NCBI GenBank assembly: GCA_030159075.1
Contig: BROG01000265.1
Coordinates: forward strand, 248,001-312,000
DNA length: 64,000 bases
Reading direction: 5' to 3'
DNA from: Atrina japonica
Lineage: Eukaryota; Mollusca; Bivalvia; Pterioida; Pinnidae
Position 1 is the first letter of the stretch. Every line of letters starts with the position of its first letter. The translations under genes and the position numbers were made by a program. Shown here one piece after another: positions 1-13,110 of this stretch. The notes under the pieces were generated by a model. That model was not told the origin of the DNA. It saw only the letters and a program-made list of their open reading frames with translations, and searched no databases.

Positions 1-1170
1 TGGTACATTGTAATCAGGTTCTCTCCTGTTCACACATGCCAACACAGATACTTTCACACATCACAGGTCATTGTCTCTAAACACCCAATCCTTTACATTG
101 ACTTCCCTGTCACACAGGTCACCCGATTCTTTCATGTTGACTTAACAATAACTTTCACACATAGAGTATCACTTACCAAATTCTATACACAGTTGTTAAT
201 TCACAAAGTTACACAGTTCACATTCTATACACCGCGGATCATTCACACAATAACATAATTATATAACTTTCACTCACCTGTTCACTCACACTGTGACTGT
301 CTACACACCTGTTGCTCACACTGTGACTGTCTACACACCTGTTCACTCACACTGTGACTGTCTACACATGTTTCATGTTCACTCACAAAGTAACCATCAT
401 ACTTCACGGATTATACTCTTCATACCTGTTCACTCCCACAATTACTTTCACACATCACTGCTCATACTTTACACACCTGTTCATTCACACTGTGATTGTC
501 TACACACCTGTTCACTCACACTGTGACTGTCTACACACCTGTTCATTCACACTTTGACTGTCTTCACACCTGTTCTTTCACTCTGTGACTGTTTACACAC
601 CTGTTCACTCAATCTGACTGTCTACACACCTGTTCTTTCACTCTGTGACTGTCTACATACCTATTCAATCACTGTGACTGTCTTCACACCTGTTCTTTCA
701 CTCTGTGACTGTCTACATACCTGTTCACTCACTGTGACTGTCTTCACTCCTGTTTTTTCACACTGTGACTGTCTACACACCTGTTCATTCACTCTGTGAC
801 TGTCTACATACCTGTTCACTCACACTGTGACTGTCTACACATGTTCACTCACACCTTGACTATCTACACACCTGTTCTTTCACACTGACTATCTACACAC
901 CTGTTCATCCATACTGTTACTGTCTTCACACCTGTACCACACTTTAACACAGGTCACACAGTCTATACACACATGTTCAATAACACAATGAGCTTCACAC
1001 ACATCTGTTGATACTGTGACTTACATGTACTCACATCCTATTTATTACAAACACTCACTTTCACACAACATTCGTCATATTCTATATACATCTGTTCACT
1101 CACACAGTTCCTTTCCATTTACACAATGACTCACATGTTACGCTGAACAGACAAGACATACACACTTGCA
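1..1170. repeat. 31-bp minisatellite, upstream intron
   Basis: Core at 274-945: a unit of about 31 bp on the pattern CTGTTCACTCACACTGTGAC then TGTCTACACAC, over twenty copies with small indels. Decayed relatives (CACACA, GTTCAC motifs) extend to both sides. Short frames through it are repeat translations and not genes. It probably sits in an intron of the RhoGAP gene whose flanking exon is outside the window. Confidence 0.85.
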
Positions 1171-2633
1171 CAGAATTCAGGTCAAACATAAAAATTGTTT
1201 GTGTGAAAGTTTCATGTTGCATGTAGAATGCTAGCATGCTGTTGTGTGTTCTGATTGAAAAGTATTTGATGTTTGAAATAATGTAACATAGAAAACATGC
1301 ATGGTAGTTTGGAGTTAGGTTTGCTTGACTGCAATATTTTATGATTGTTTACTGTCATGATCAGTGACAAACCACATATATTCAAATAATGTATGTGATG
1401 TACTGGGGAGCATTATCATCAACATGTGGGTACAGAATAGAGAGAGCCCTTTCCCAATACAAAATTTACTATCATTTTTCCAATTTGAACATTTCCCAAA
1501 ACTGTTCACTGTACAGCTCACACTTGGTACGTCAACATAGGGAAATCTCACAACTTTACGTACCACTCAATCAAAACTTCCATGTCCTCAAATGAAAACC
1601 ATGATATCATTAAAGCAAGAAGTTGGATGAGTAATGTTTTTTGTGGTTTTTTTTTTATGTAATGAGTCAAATGACAGGGTTTTTTTTCACTTTTCAACAG
1701 TGACTATAAAAAATAACATGTCTGAATCACAAATCCATTTGTCTGTAAATCACAAAGAAAAATTCTAGGAATTATGACTTTTTTTTAATGTTTAATAAAA
1801 AAGTTGAAAATGATAACAAAAAGTGGAGGATGTTCACCATAGGAGAAAATAAAAAGTGGAGGATATTCACCATAGGAGAAAAAACCCCAGCGATAATAGA
1901 AAAGTAATGAAGAAATAAGAAATCCAAAATAAATATTCACCTATGATACCATCTGGAAGTTTATTGCCACTTTTGTGTATGTGTATTTAAATTAGAACAC
2001 CCTCTGAGGGGTTGTAGACTTATTAGTGCAATTGTGAATTCGTGCAATTACGGCAAGAATATTTTTAAATTAGCGGTAATACTAGCAGTATACTTTCATG
2101 TTACACACTATAGCTTTCCTGGTCTACTTAAACAGCGATTAGTTTGTTAGGTAATATAATGGTCAACTATCAATTTCATAGTCACTATATTGAAACAGAC
2201 CATTTTGTCATCATAACGGCACACACTGAACTCTGCACACGACAATGATGATTTTGTACTATAAATACAATTAGTTTTGTCGTGTATGTAGAATGACAGG
2301 ATGGAGACATTTTAGCGCTGCACTTGAATTAGCGTAATGACATGATTGTGAAAGGCGCTAATATTAGAATACTGCTAAATTATGTACACCTACAGTATCA
2401 AGACATACAGTAACACTGTTAAATAAAACCTTGTAATTGAAAGACTGATCTCTGGAATATATGAATTTGTTTGTGTGACTGCAGAATGTTTTTAAACTGC
2501 TCTCAATTGAAACTTGTATTTCATTACTTCTTTTCTTTATGTGCAACTTAATTTTCAGTATTATTTTGTTTTTAATGTCATTTCATCAGTTATAAACCAA
2601 TAATTTGTCAAACTCATGTTTACAATAACAGGT
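1171..2633. other. Intron sequence without recognised gene
   Basis: AT-rich unique-looking DNA. The only structure noticed is a 35-bp direct duplication at about 1818-1881 around GTGGAGGATRTTCACCATAG. No exon with good splice sites and matching phase was found here. Confidence 0.5.
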
Positions 2634-3618
2634 CAAATGATTATGACTTGATACTACCAATATGTAATGATTATTACCTGATATTGTCAGTGTGTAATGA
2701 TTATGACCTGATATTGTCAGTGTGTAATGATTATGACCTGATATTACCAGTGTGTTATGACTATGACCTGATATTGGCACTGTGTAATGATTATGACCTG
2801 ATATTGTCATAATGTAATTATTGTGACCAGTTATTACCAGTGTGTAATGGTTATGACCTGATATTGTAAGTCTTCAAATGGTTATGACCTGATATTACTA
2901 GTTTTGAAATGTTTGTGACATAATATTACCAGTGTGTAATGAGTATGACCTGATATTGCCATTTTGTAATGATAATGACCTGATATACTGCCAGTTAATA
3001 GTGACTATGGCATAATAATTTCAGTGTGTAATTTATGAGTGACCAGATATGTAATGATTATGACCTGATATTGCCAGTGTGTGATAATTATGACCAGATA
3101 TTACCAGTTTGTAATGATTATGACCAGATATTACCAGTTTGTAATGATTATGACCTGATATTACCAGTTTGTAACAATTATTGACCTAATATTGCCATTG
3201 TGTAATGATTATGACCTGATATTGCCTGTGTGTAATGGTTATGACCTGATATTGCCTGTGTGTAATGGTTATGACCTGATATTGCCAGTGTGTAATGATT
3301 ATGACCTGATATTGCCTGTGTGTAATGATTATGACCTGATATTACCTGTGTGTAATGATTATGACCTGATATTGCCTGTGTGTAATGATTATGACCTGAT
3401 ATTACCAGTGTGTAATGATTATGACCTTACTTTGCCTGTGTGTAATGATTATGACCTGATATTGCCTGTGTGTAATGATTATGACCTGATATTGCCTGTG
3501 TGTAATGATTATGACCTGATATTACAAGTGTGTAATGACTATGGCTTGATATTGCCAGTGTGTTATGATTATGACCTCATATTGCCAGTGCGTAATGATT
3601 ATGACTTGATTCTTTCAG
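2634..3618 (+). repeat. 30-bp minisatellite running into the acceptor of exon A
   Basis: About 32 copies of a 30-bp unit (GATTATGACCTGATATTGCC then AGTGTGTAAT). The last unit is modified to end TTGATTCTTTCAG, the exon A acceptor, and similarity continues into the exon (GTGTA..ATG). Upstream AGs at 3288, 3408, 3528, 3558 and 3588 lie exact multiples of 30 from the true AG at 3618. From 3192 the frame of exon A is open through the array, reading a PVCNDYDLIL decapeptide. Confidence 0.9.
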
Positions 3619-3758
3619 GTGTAGAAATGCTAAGCATGCAACAGAAAGGAACATTTCATCGGCAACTAAGTAACAAATTGTCTGATGGCATTTTGCCAAG
3701 TATTTCTGATGAAGACATAGTATTTGAACTTAGAATTGAGGAATCAAGCCAGAACAGA
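3619..3758 (+). CDS. ARHGAP18: Exon A: N-terminal linker region
   Basis: 140 bp. It begins after TTCTTTCAG with two bases of a split codon and ends at a codon boundary before GTAAGT. It encodes 46 residues beginning VEMLSMQQKG and containing the acidic stretch SISDEDIVFE. I see no catalytic motif; in the family this is the poorly conserved region before the GAP domain. The acceptor is the last unit of a 30-bp tandem array. The reading frame continues open upstream through the array to 3192, so the true start of the exon rests on the much better polypyrimidine tract at 3611-3618. Confidence 0.75.
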
Positions 3759-6700
3759 GTAAGTAATTAAAGAACTGATTTATGAACTGACTGTGATAGT
3801 GTCTGTCTGCATCAACAATTTGGTTTAGTTTTTGTTCCTTGTGGTGGGAGCCAGTATAAATGGTGAAGGAGAGAACCCTTTTACAATGTACCCAGTAAGA
3901 GACCACCAGCCTTCCCCAAGTAAACTGACAAATCAATCACAAAAATCAGTTAGGTTCCAGTGGTGCTCAAACCTGTACTGAGTGAAAGTGAGAGACTTCA
4001 TGGTTCAAAGCACGATGCTTTAACCACCCGGTCATAGAGGCCCCATTGCACCTAGCAGTGTTGTGAGAAAACTGTTTAGAGTATCTCGTTATATCTTCAC
4101 ATGATAATGGAACATGATGACAATGACCTTGTTTATTTACATTCACCGTCACCTTTGACCTTGAAATTCCAGTGGTGTTATGCTTTTATTCATTACCTGA
4201 CAAGTTGAAAATGACTGCATTTTCTGCATGGGTATTATATTTTTAAATACACTGGATACTGTCTTGAGAGACCACCCAGTCTTCCAGTTCGATGTGGTGG
4301 CTAAAGTTTTGGTCCCTTAAAAGAGGTTTTATCTAAAGGATTATTTGACTGAGTGGCTCTCAGAATGTGGTCTCTTTACACAAGTGGTCTCTCACGAGAG
4401 TAGTCTTACTAGACAAGTTTAGTTCACATAGTAACTGACAAAGCATCGTCTTAGATGTTCTACCTCTTCTCCAACTTAATGCATATCAATTTGGGATGTA
4501 TTTTATTTTTAAAAAGTTGACCAAATTTTTTTTCAATATGTGGAAATAATTTACAATGCAAAATTTGAGAAATAGAAGTTTTTGAGATACTGTTTGAAGA
4601 GCTCCTTAAGGCTTGTAGAAAAATGGTGGTGACAGTTGTCAAGCATTCGTTAGCTGAATTGAAAGTCATGGATCATTCAGATTACAGGTTAAAAAGAACC
4701 CACACTTTATTGGCATAAATCTGTAGTACAAGTAAACATTTTTGGCACCTCACGATATATTGTAAACTAGATATAAAACAGAAGTAAACAAATGAATCAG
4801 ATTTATTATTTTTTTACTTCTTCTCAAGTCAAGGTTTTCGATCCACCCCATTACACACACACCTTGACAGATTTGGCCTGTATATTGTGACTTCAGGGCG
4901 TCAATTTCCATTGGTTGCGAGTAGTTTCATGAGCCCATTAGAACGAGTCTTAACAATCGATCATGCATTGACCACATGTTAAATGGGAAAGTACATAAAC
5001 ACAGAATAATGGCTACATGCAGGCTATACAACAAGTCTTTTCATTGGCTATAGTCAGAGGTCAGTGTTGGATCAATCTAAGTGAAATTTTAGATTGGCAC
5101 TAGATGTCACTACCAGTGACCACCAAATATAAAAATGTAATCTGTCAAGGTGTATGAGGAACAATGTGGATCAGAAAGCATTAACTTGGGAAGATGTATC
5201 TTTTGATTAATTAATTTGCATATATGTGTGTGTGTGTGTGGTGTGTGTGTGTGTGTGCCACACCTGCCGTGACACAGGACCTCAGTTTTAAGTCTCATCC
5301 AAAAGACCCATCACTTTCACTTCATATGCCGAGCATTTGGCTACCATTTTTATCTGTTGATGGAACAGCTCAGTAATGTTGTCGCAAGTTGATTTCTTGG
5401 GATCAAGTCAAAGCACATTTTGTAGTATGGGGTTAATAGCACATTATATTGATGGGAAATTACACATATATGTGCATTTCAGCAACATAAACTGAACTTC
5501 AGGATTGAAATTTCCAAATCACACTTTTATTCGTAAATATTTGCTTTTTGACTTGATGAAAAAAAGGTGAGGTATTAATTTGCTGAAAAATATATGTCTA
5601 GAAGACTTGTCGAAATATATGCTATAAAAAGTACGTTTTAATATATTTTAGATTAACTTTTAAATGTTACTTTTCATTTATTATTTAACATTATATACTT
5701 GTGAAAAATTTGATGTTAAAAGTTATTGCCAGGACTGTTTACAATTCTTGCGCAGGATTAATATGCAAATGAGTTTTTGGTCGAGTTGTGTGTCATTCCC
5801 TTACTGTATATTGGCTTGTCACTGTGATTTTGGACATAAGAAGCTGTGTGATCTTAACTGATGAGACACTCACGCAGGCTTTGAAGTCGGGAAAATGTTT
5901 TACATGTACATGTATTGACCTAGAGAATTCTTCAAGTGTTACTTGGGGAAAGTACTGTGTATTAGGGTACAATACTGTCTTGTCACATAGAAAATTAAAT
6001 ATCGATGCAGAAATGTATATAAGCATAAGGCTTTATAAACATATCGCTGATGAATTTATTTTGTTATAACAGCATAATAAATACATCAGTACTCATGTGT
6101 GATATAAATAGTAAAGGATGTGAAAAAAAATGTGATGTTTTCATTGTTATGTTTGTGCTTATTTTGATATAGAATTGCGTGATACTGGCTGGTTTTTGCT
6201 AATTCGTTAACTCAGGAAATAACATACAATTTCACAGTAGAAAGTCTGGTACCTTTTATTGAAATCAAACTGCAGTATCTTTAAAACATATGTACACATT
6301 TGTACATTTTTCAGTATACTGGGATGAGACAGTATAAACCGAGGTCCCGTGTCACAGTGCGTGTCAATATGTTAAAGAACCCTTGATCACTGCTCAATGG
6401 CCATAAGTGCCGATGCTCGGCCAAAATTTGAAGCCCTTCACTGGCATTTAGTGACATCTCCATATGAGTGAAAGATTCTTAAGTGGGACGTTAAACAACA
6501 ATACAACTACAACAATTCAGTACACGGAGTGTATTATACCAGAGACATAACAGTTATATATGTCTGATTACACCTCCTTTAAAAACCGATTACCATCAAC
6601 TTGTATCAGTACTTTTGGTACTTTGATTGAAAACTCTTTGGTATAACCAAGTACTGCTGAAAAAATGTCAGTATAATAAGCTAAAGAGTCATCATGACCT

Positions 6701-7956
6701 GGACTCAGTTTCCATTAATTGACTGAAATCAGATGATGCTGCTCATGTGTCTTATCATGGCATTTTGTGCCACATTCAATTATTCAGTTTTTTAGTGGCA
6801 ACCAGTTTAAATGGTGGAGTATAAAACTAGGTTCAGTGTATGTGGGAATAGAGCACTGACTATCCACAAGTGAAAATTAGCAAACTTTGTGACATAATCA
6901 ATTCTGTATTGTCGGGGTTTGAACTAAGCTGAAAAGAAATGAGACATTTTATGTTTTGAAGTGTGATGTTATAACCATTTGGCAACAGTAGTCCCATCAA
7001 AATGTTAACCCTTTCACTGCTAAGTTTCTGAGTGGTATATTCTTTTCTATTGTTTAAGACCAGTATATTTTGGTCTGTAGGGATGAAAGGGTTAAAGTAC
7101 TAGACATGGTAAAGGTCATTTATGTTAAAGTATTTAGATTAATGTGATTTCTTTGCTTTTGACAGATGCAAGCTGCAGGATTGGAGAATGAGGACGACCT
7201 ACCTGTAAGTATGCTGAGAAGACATATATACATGTAACCTTGATATAGCTGTAAAAGTTCATATATCTGCTAATCTTAATATACCTCTATATGTTAATAT
7301 CTTAATAGATCTTTATATCTTAAAACATAGATAATATATCTTTTTATATGCCCTAACATTTTGTTATACCTGTACATGTTAAAAGATATACCTGTACATG
7401 TGAATAGATATACCTGTACATGTGGATATATATACCATACATGTGGATATACATGTATATACCTGTACACGTGGATAAATAAACCTGTACATTTGGATAG
7501 ATATACCTGTACATGTTGATATATATACCTGTACATGTGGATTGATACACCTGTACATGTGGATAGATAAACCTGTACATTTGCATAGATATGCCTGTAC
7601 ATGTGGATAGATATACCTGTAGCCATCATGTTGATATATATGTCTCTAGCCTACATGTGGATAGATATTCCTGTATGTGTGGATATATCTTTAAATTTCA
7701 ATACACCTGTAAATGTTGATACACCTGTACTAGCTGATATACCTGTACATGTAGATAATCTTGTACCTATAGATATACCTTGATATGTCTTCACATCAGT
7801 AAATTTGAACCTACCTGTACATTTGGATACACTTTTATATGTTGATATACTTGTATGTCATTTATGTGTGTATATACCTATACATATTGATAAACCTGTG
7901 CATGTTGGCACTCTTATGTACTATTATACAGTCAAATTTACATTAAAGGCTACCTG

Positions 7957-7991
<35 letters not shown>

Positions 7992-10900
7992 ATATATATA
8001 TATATATATATGATATATATAATCTATGTATATATATATAGATATATATATTATATATATACAGTGAAACCTGTATATAGGGGCCACCCACGGAATCAGT
8101 AAATTATGAACCTTACCTGTACAGGATGACTCTTTTACACATTTAATTTTTATGAAGTACGCAGTCAAGGGACTTGAAAAAAATGCCTATATATACATTA
8201 TGCTATAACAGGTTTTACTGTATATATATATATATATATATAATCAAAATATTCTCCATGCTTTATCGAGCTCTCCATCTCAAACTTCATGTATATTATG
8301 TTTTCATCAAGATATTTTTTTGAGAAGGATAGCAATGCATATTTCAGAATTTTACACTTGTTCCGGATAAACTTGGATTGACCCGGATAGTTGACCTCAG
8401 TGGTTCTGACATGGATCAACTTCACAGTTTGGCTCATATTGAGTTAACAGCATTATTTGATAGACATAATATCCTTTACTACAGACGGAAAGGGAAGAAA
8501 AGATTCAAAGGTAAGTATTGTTTTCTTGTCTTGTTTTATGCCACACACACCACTTTCTCAGTTTTTATGCCACGCTCACCAATTTCTGTTTTTAATGCCA
8601 CGCTCAACAATTTCTATGTTTTTATGCCAAATTCACTTATTTTTCAGTTTTTATGCCACACTCACCAATAACTGTTTTTGTGCTACCCTCACCAGTTTCT
8701 CAGTCTTTATGCCACACTCACCAATTTCTCAGTTTTTGTGCCACACTCAATTTCTCCATTTTTATGCCACACTCACCAATTTCAATGTCTTTATGCCTCA
8801 CTCAACAATTTCTATGTTTTTATGCCAAATTCACTAACTTCTCAGTTTTATGTCACACCAATTTTTAGTTGTTATGCCACACTAACTAATTTCTCTTTAT
8901 TAATGCTACACATACCAATTTCTCAGTTTTTATGCCATGATTTGAAAATTTTTTCTTTAATAGGTCCACATTGGCAGCTAGTTTTAAGCTTTGTCGGAAT
9001 CTTCAGTTCTTTGTCCATTTGAAAATTTTTATTTAAAATGGCTTCTTCTCTAGAACTACTTGATAGATTTTAACCACATGAAGGCCAAAAGAGGTCAAAC
9101 TTTAACAATCTACTTTAATCAGACCCAACAATTTATTCACTTTGGTATTGTTTTTTATTTTTTGTCAGACCCTTTAGTCATTGTCTACAAAATTTGCACA
9201 TGAAAGTAAATCTGGCGATAGATTACAGATATTTCAGTAAGTACAATTCCTCAGAACTACATACTAGAATTATCAAAGGACTGATGATCCCAACAAAACT
9301 TAAAATTAGCTGTCAAAGTGGGCCTATTAACAAAAAAAATTATTTCTTTTGCTAGCATTCCCTGACCTGTTGAACCCTTTTCACCCTTAGTATTTTAATG
9401 GTATGCTCTTTCTGATGTACCAGTATTAGACCAGTCTATTTCGGTCTTTAGGGTTGATAGGTAAAGATTACTGACAGTTTTACTACTTGGTTCTTGACCC
9501 TACATCTATTTTTGATTTGTTATTAATGTGACTGTAGAAATCAATAAGCTTGTCTGCTAACTTTTCCTGTTTGGTCAGTACCAAAGTGGAGCATTTTTTT
9601 AATGCCACGGGCCTGATATGTCCGCCAGGGGTATCTAGCATATGGATCGTCTGTCCGTCTGTTTGTTTGTCTGTCTGTCTGTAATTCCATCCCTTACATA
9701 TAAAATGCAATATTTTAAGTTTGGATTGTGATACAGTAACCAAACTTCGACTGCAAGTTCATCTAAGGGTTGCTCACACGTCACTAACATCACATACCCC
9801 TTGGGGTGGGGTCAAAATTGAGGACTTGTGTCTGTTTGTCTTTCTGTCAGTAATTCTGTCTAGCTTACATATAAAGTGCAATATTTCGAGTTTGGATTCT
9901 GATACAGTAACCAAACGTAGACTGTAATTTCATCTATTTTTATGCTCACACTTCACTGAATCATATGCCCCTGGGATGGGATGGGGTCAAAATATAGGAC
10001 AATTGCAACATTTAATGTTTATTATTTGCCAGCATAGAAATTTGTTGGGACCAGGAGCATTCTTGTTTCACAAACGCATCTTGTTTTTCTCATGATACAT
10101 TTCTTCTTTTTCAGAGAATGGTCTGTTTGGTGTCCCTCTACAAAATTTGATAGAAAATGACCAAAGAATTGATCCCAATGTTCAAGTTCCTATTGTGTTC
10201 ATGGATGTAAGTTTGTAATGTTCAAGTTCCTATTGTGTTATGGATAGTTTGGTCCACATTGTTCATGGATGTAGTTGTAATGTTCAAGTTCCTTTGTTGT
10301 GTTCATGGATGTCAAGTTTGTAAATTTCAAGTCCATTCATGAAAAATTTGTAATTTAAAGTTCCTATTGTCTTCATGGATGTAACTACTTGATAATGTTA
10401 AAGTTCCTATTGTGTTCATGGATGTAAGTTTGTAATGTTCAAACTGTTTGTTCATGGATGTACTTGTAATGTTCAAGACCCTATTGTGTTCATGGATGTT
10501 AGTTGTTAATGTTCACTTTCTATATTGTTCATTTGTAAGTTTGTTTTGTTCAAGACCTGTTGTGTTCATGGATGTAACAAAATGTTGCAAGTTCCTATTG
10601 TGTTCATGGATGTAAGTCTGTAATGCAAGTTCCTATTGTTTCATGGATGTATTTCAGTAATGTTCAAGTTCCTGTTCATGGATGTAAGTTTGTAAGAATT
10701 CAAGTTCCTATTGTGTTCATGATGTAAGTTGCAAATGTTCAAGTTCCTATTGTGTTCATGGGTCTATTTGTAATGTTCAAAAAATTATTGTTTTCTATGG
10801 ATGTAAGTTGTAACCTGTTCAAGTTCCTTTTCACCCTCATGTATTTTAATGGTAATGCTCTTTCTGATTGTGTTCATGGATGACCAGTTTGTAATTTGGT

Positions 10901-13040
10901 CTCCTAAAGTGTTCATGGAGGTAAAGATTAATGTTCAGTTCCTAAAAGTGTACTTGGATGTAAGTTTGTAATGTTCAAGTTCCTATATTTTGATTTGTTG
11001 TAAGTTGTGACTGTATGTTCAAGTTCTAAAGTGTTCATTGATGTAAGTTGTAACTTTTCCTGTTTGGTCAGTGGATGTAAGTTTGTAAGTTTTTTTCAAG
11101 TTCCTAAAGTGTTCCTGATGTAAGTTTGTAATGTTCAAGTGCCTATTGTGTTCTGGATGCATATGGTTCGTCTGTCTGTTCAAGTTTGTCTGTAAAGTGT
11201 TCATGGATGTAAGTTGTAATGTTCAAGTTCCTATTGTGTTCATGGATGTAAGTTTGTAAATGTTCAAGTTCCTAAAGTGTTCATGGATGTAAGTTGTAAT
11301 GTTCAAGTTCCTATTGTGTTCATGGATGTAAGTTTGTAATGTTCAAGTTCCTATTGTGTTCATGGATGTAAGTTTGTAAATGTTCAAGTTCCTAAAGTGT
11401 TCATGGATGTAAGTTGTAATGTTCAAGTTCCTATTGTGTTCATGGATGTAAGTTTGTAATGTTCAAGTTCCTATTGTGTTCATGGATGTAAGTTGTAATG
11501 TTTGTTCTTTCATGGATGTAAGTTTGTAATGTTAAAGTTCCTGTTGTGTTCATGGATGTAAGTTGTAATGTTCAAGTTCCTATTGTGTTCATGGATGTTA
11601 GTTGTAATGTTCAAGTTCTATTGATACGGATGTAACCAAATGTAGAGTTGTAAAGTGTTCATGGATCTAAGGGTTAAAGCTCTATTGTGTTCATGGATGT
11701 AAGTTTGTACATGTTCAAGTTCATATTGTGTTCATGGATGTAAGTTGTAATGTTCAAGTTCCTATTGTGTTCATGGATGTAAGTTTGTAAATGTTCAAGA
11801 TCCTAAAGTGTTCATGAATGTAAGTTGTAATGTTCAAGTTCCTATTGTGTTCATGGATGTAAGTTTGTAATGTTCAAGTTCCTATTGTGTTCATGGATGT
11901 AAGTTTGTAATGTTCAAGTTCCTATTGTGTTCATGGATGTAAGTTTGTAAATGTTCAAGTTCCTGTTGTGTTCATGGATGTAAGTTGTAATGTTCAAGTT
12001 CCTATTGTGGTCATGGATGTAAGTTTGTAATGTTCTAGTTCCTGTTGTGTTCATGGATGTAAGTTTGTAATGTTCAAGTTCCTAATGTGTTCATGGATGT
12101 AAGTTTGTAATGTTCAAGTTCCTGTTGTGTTCATGGATGTAAGTTTGTAATGTTCAAGTTCCTATTGTGTTCATGGATGTAAGTTTGTAATGTTCAAGTT
12201 CCTATTGTGTTCATGGATGTAAGTTTGTAATGTTCAAGTTCCTAAAGTGTTCATGGATGTAAGTTTGTAATGTTCAAGTTCCTATTGTGTTCATGGATGT
12301 AAGTTTGTAATGTTCAAGTTCCTAAAGCATTCATGGATGTAAGTTTGTAATGTTCAAGTTCCTAAAGCGTTCATGGTTAAGTTTTGTAAAGCGTTCCTAT
12401 TGTGTTCATGGATGTAAGTTGTAATGTTCAAGTTCATAAAGTGTTCATGGATGTAAGTTTGTAATGTTCAAGTTCCTATTGTGTTCATGGTAATGATGAT
12501 CATCTTTGTGCTGCACACATTGCATAATAACAACAAAAGATCTAAATATGTCAAAATTGGTGGACCTATTTATTGGAAAAACATTTTACAGATTTTCATT
12601 GTGACTGAATATAGGGTGGATAGGAGGATTTCACCCTTTTTGTTTTGTTAATATCTTTGCTGGTTTTGGTATCTTATCTTTACAATTCTACATCCAGAAT
12701 TGTTCCTTGGTGCCAAATTTTTTACAGGTACTATGCCTTCAATCCGAAACTTCCGGCAGGAAGTACAATAGCCTTCTATTATGTAGATCAGTAATTACAA
12801 TAGACACAAGATTTCCAGATATTGATATCAAAGTTTGTTTGATATAATCCTATTTATTCAAAAACAAAACAAAAATTTAGTCGAAATAATTTTTCTAGAT
12901 TCATTCTGTATTTAGAGATCAGGAGAACATTTCAAACAAAAACAAAAAACATGGTGTAACACACTAACTCATCAACCCCTGAAAAACAATGGACTCTTCT
13001 GTAAATCAAAGACTTAGACCAGTCCAAATAGAAAGACTTT

Positions 13041-13110
<70 letters not shown>

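Noticed and set aside
2634..3618. CRISPR-like regular repeats
   Set aside because: The units are contiguous with no unique spacers, and the DNA is eukaryotic with introns; this is a minisatellite.
7294..7629. Minus-strand 111-codon frame with YRYIY repeats
   Set aside because: Translation of the 22-bp minisatellite on the strand opposite a well-supported gene.
10207..11690. Natural gene conversion between intron and array
   Set aside because: Fine-scale strictly collinear interleaving over 800 bp fits a merged consensus better; kept only as an alternative to test.
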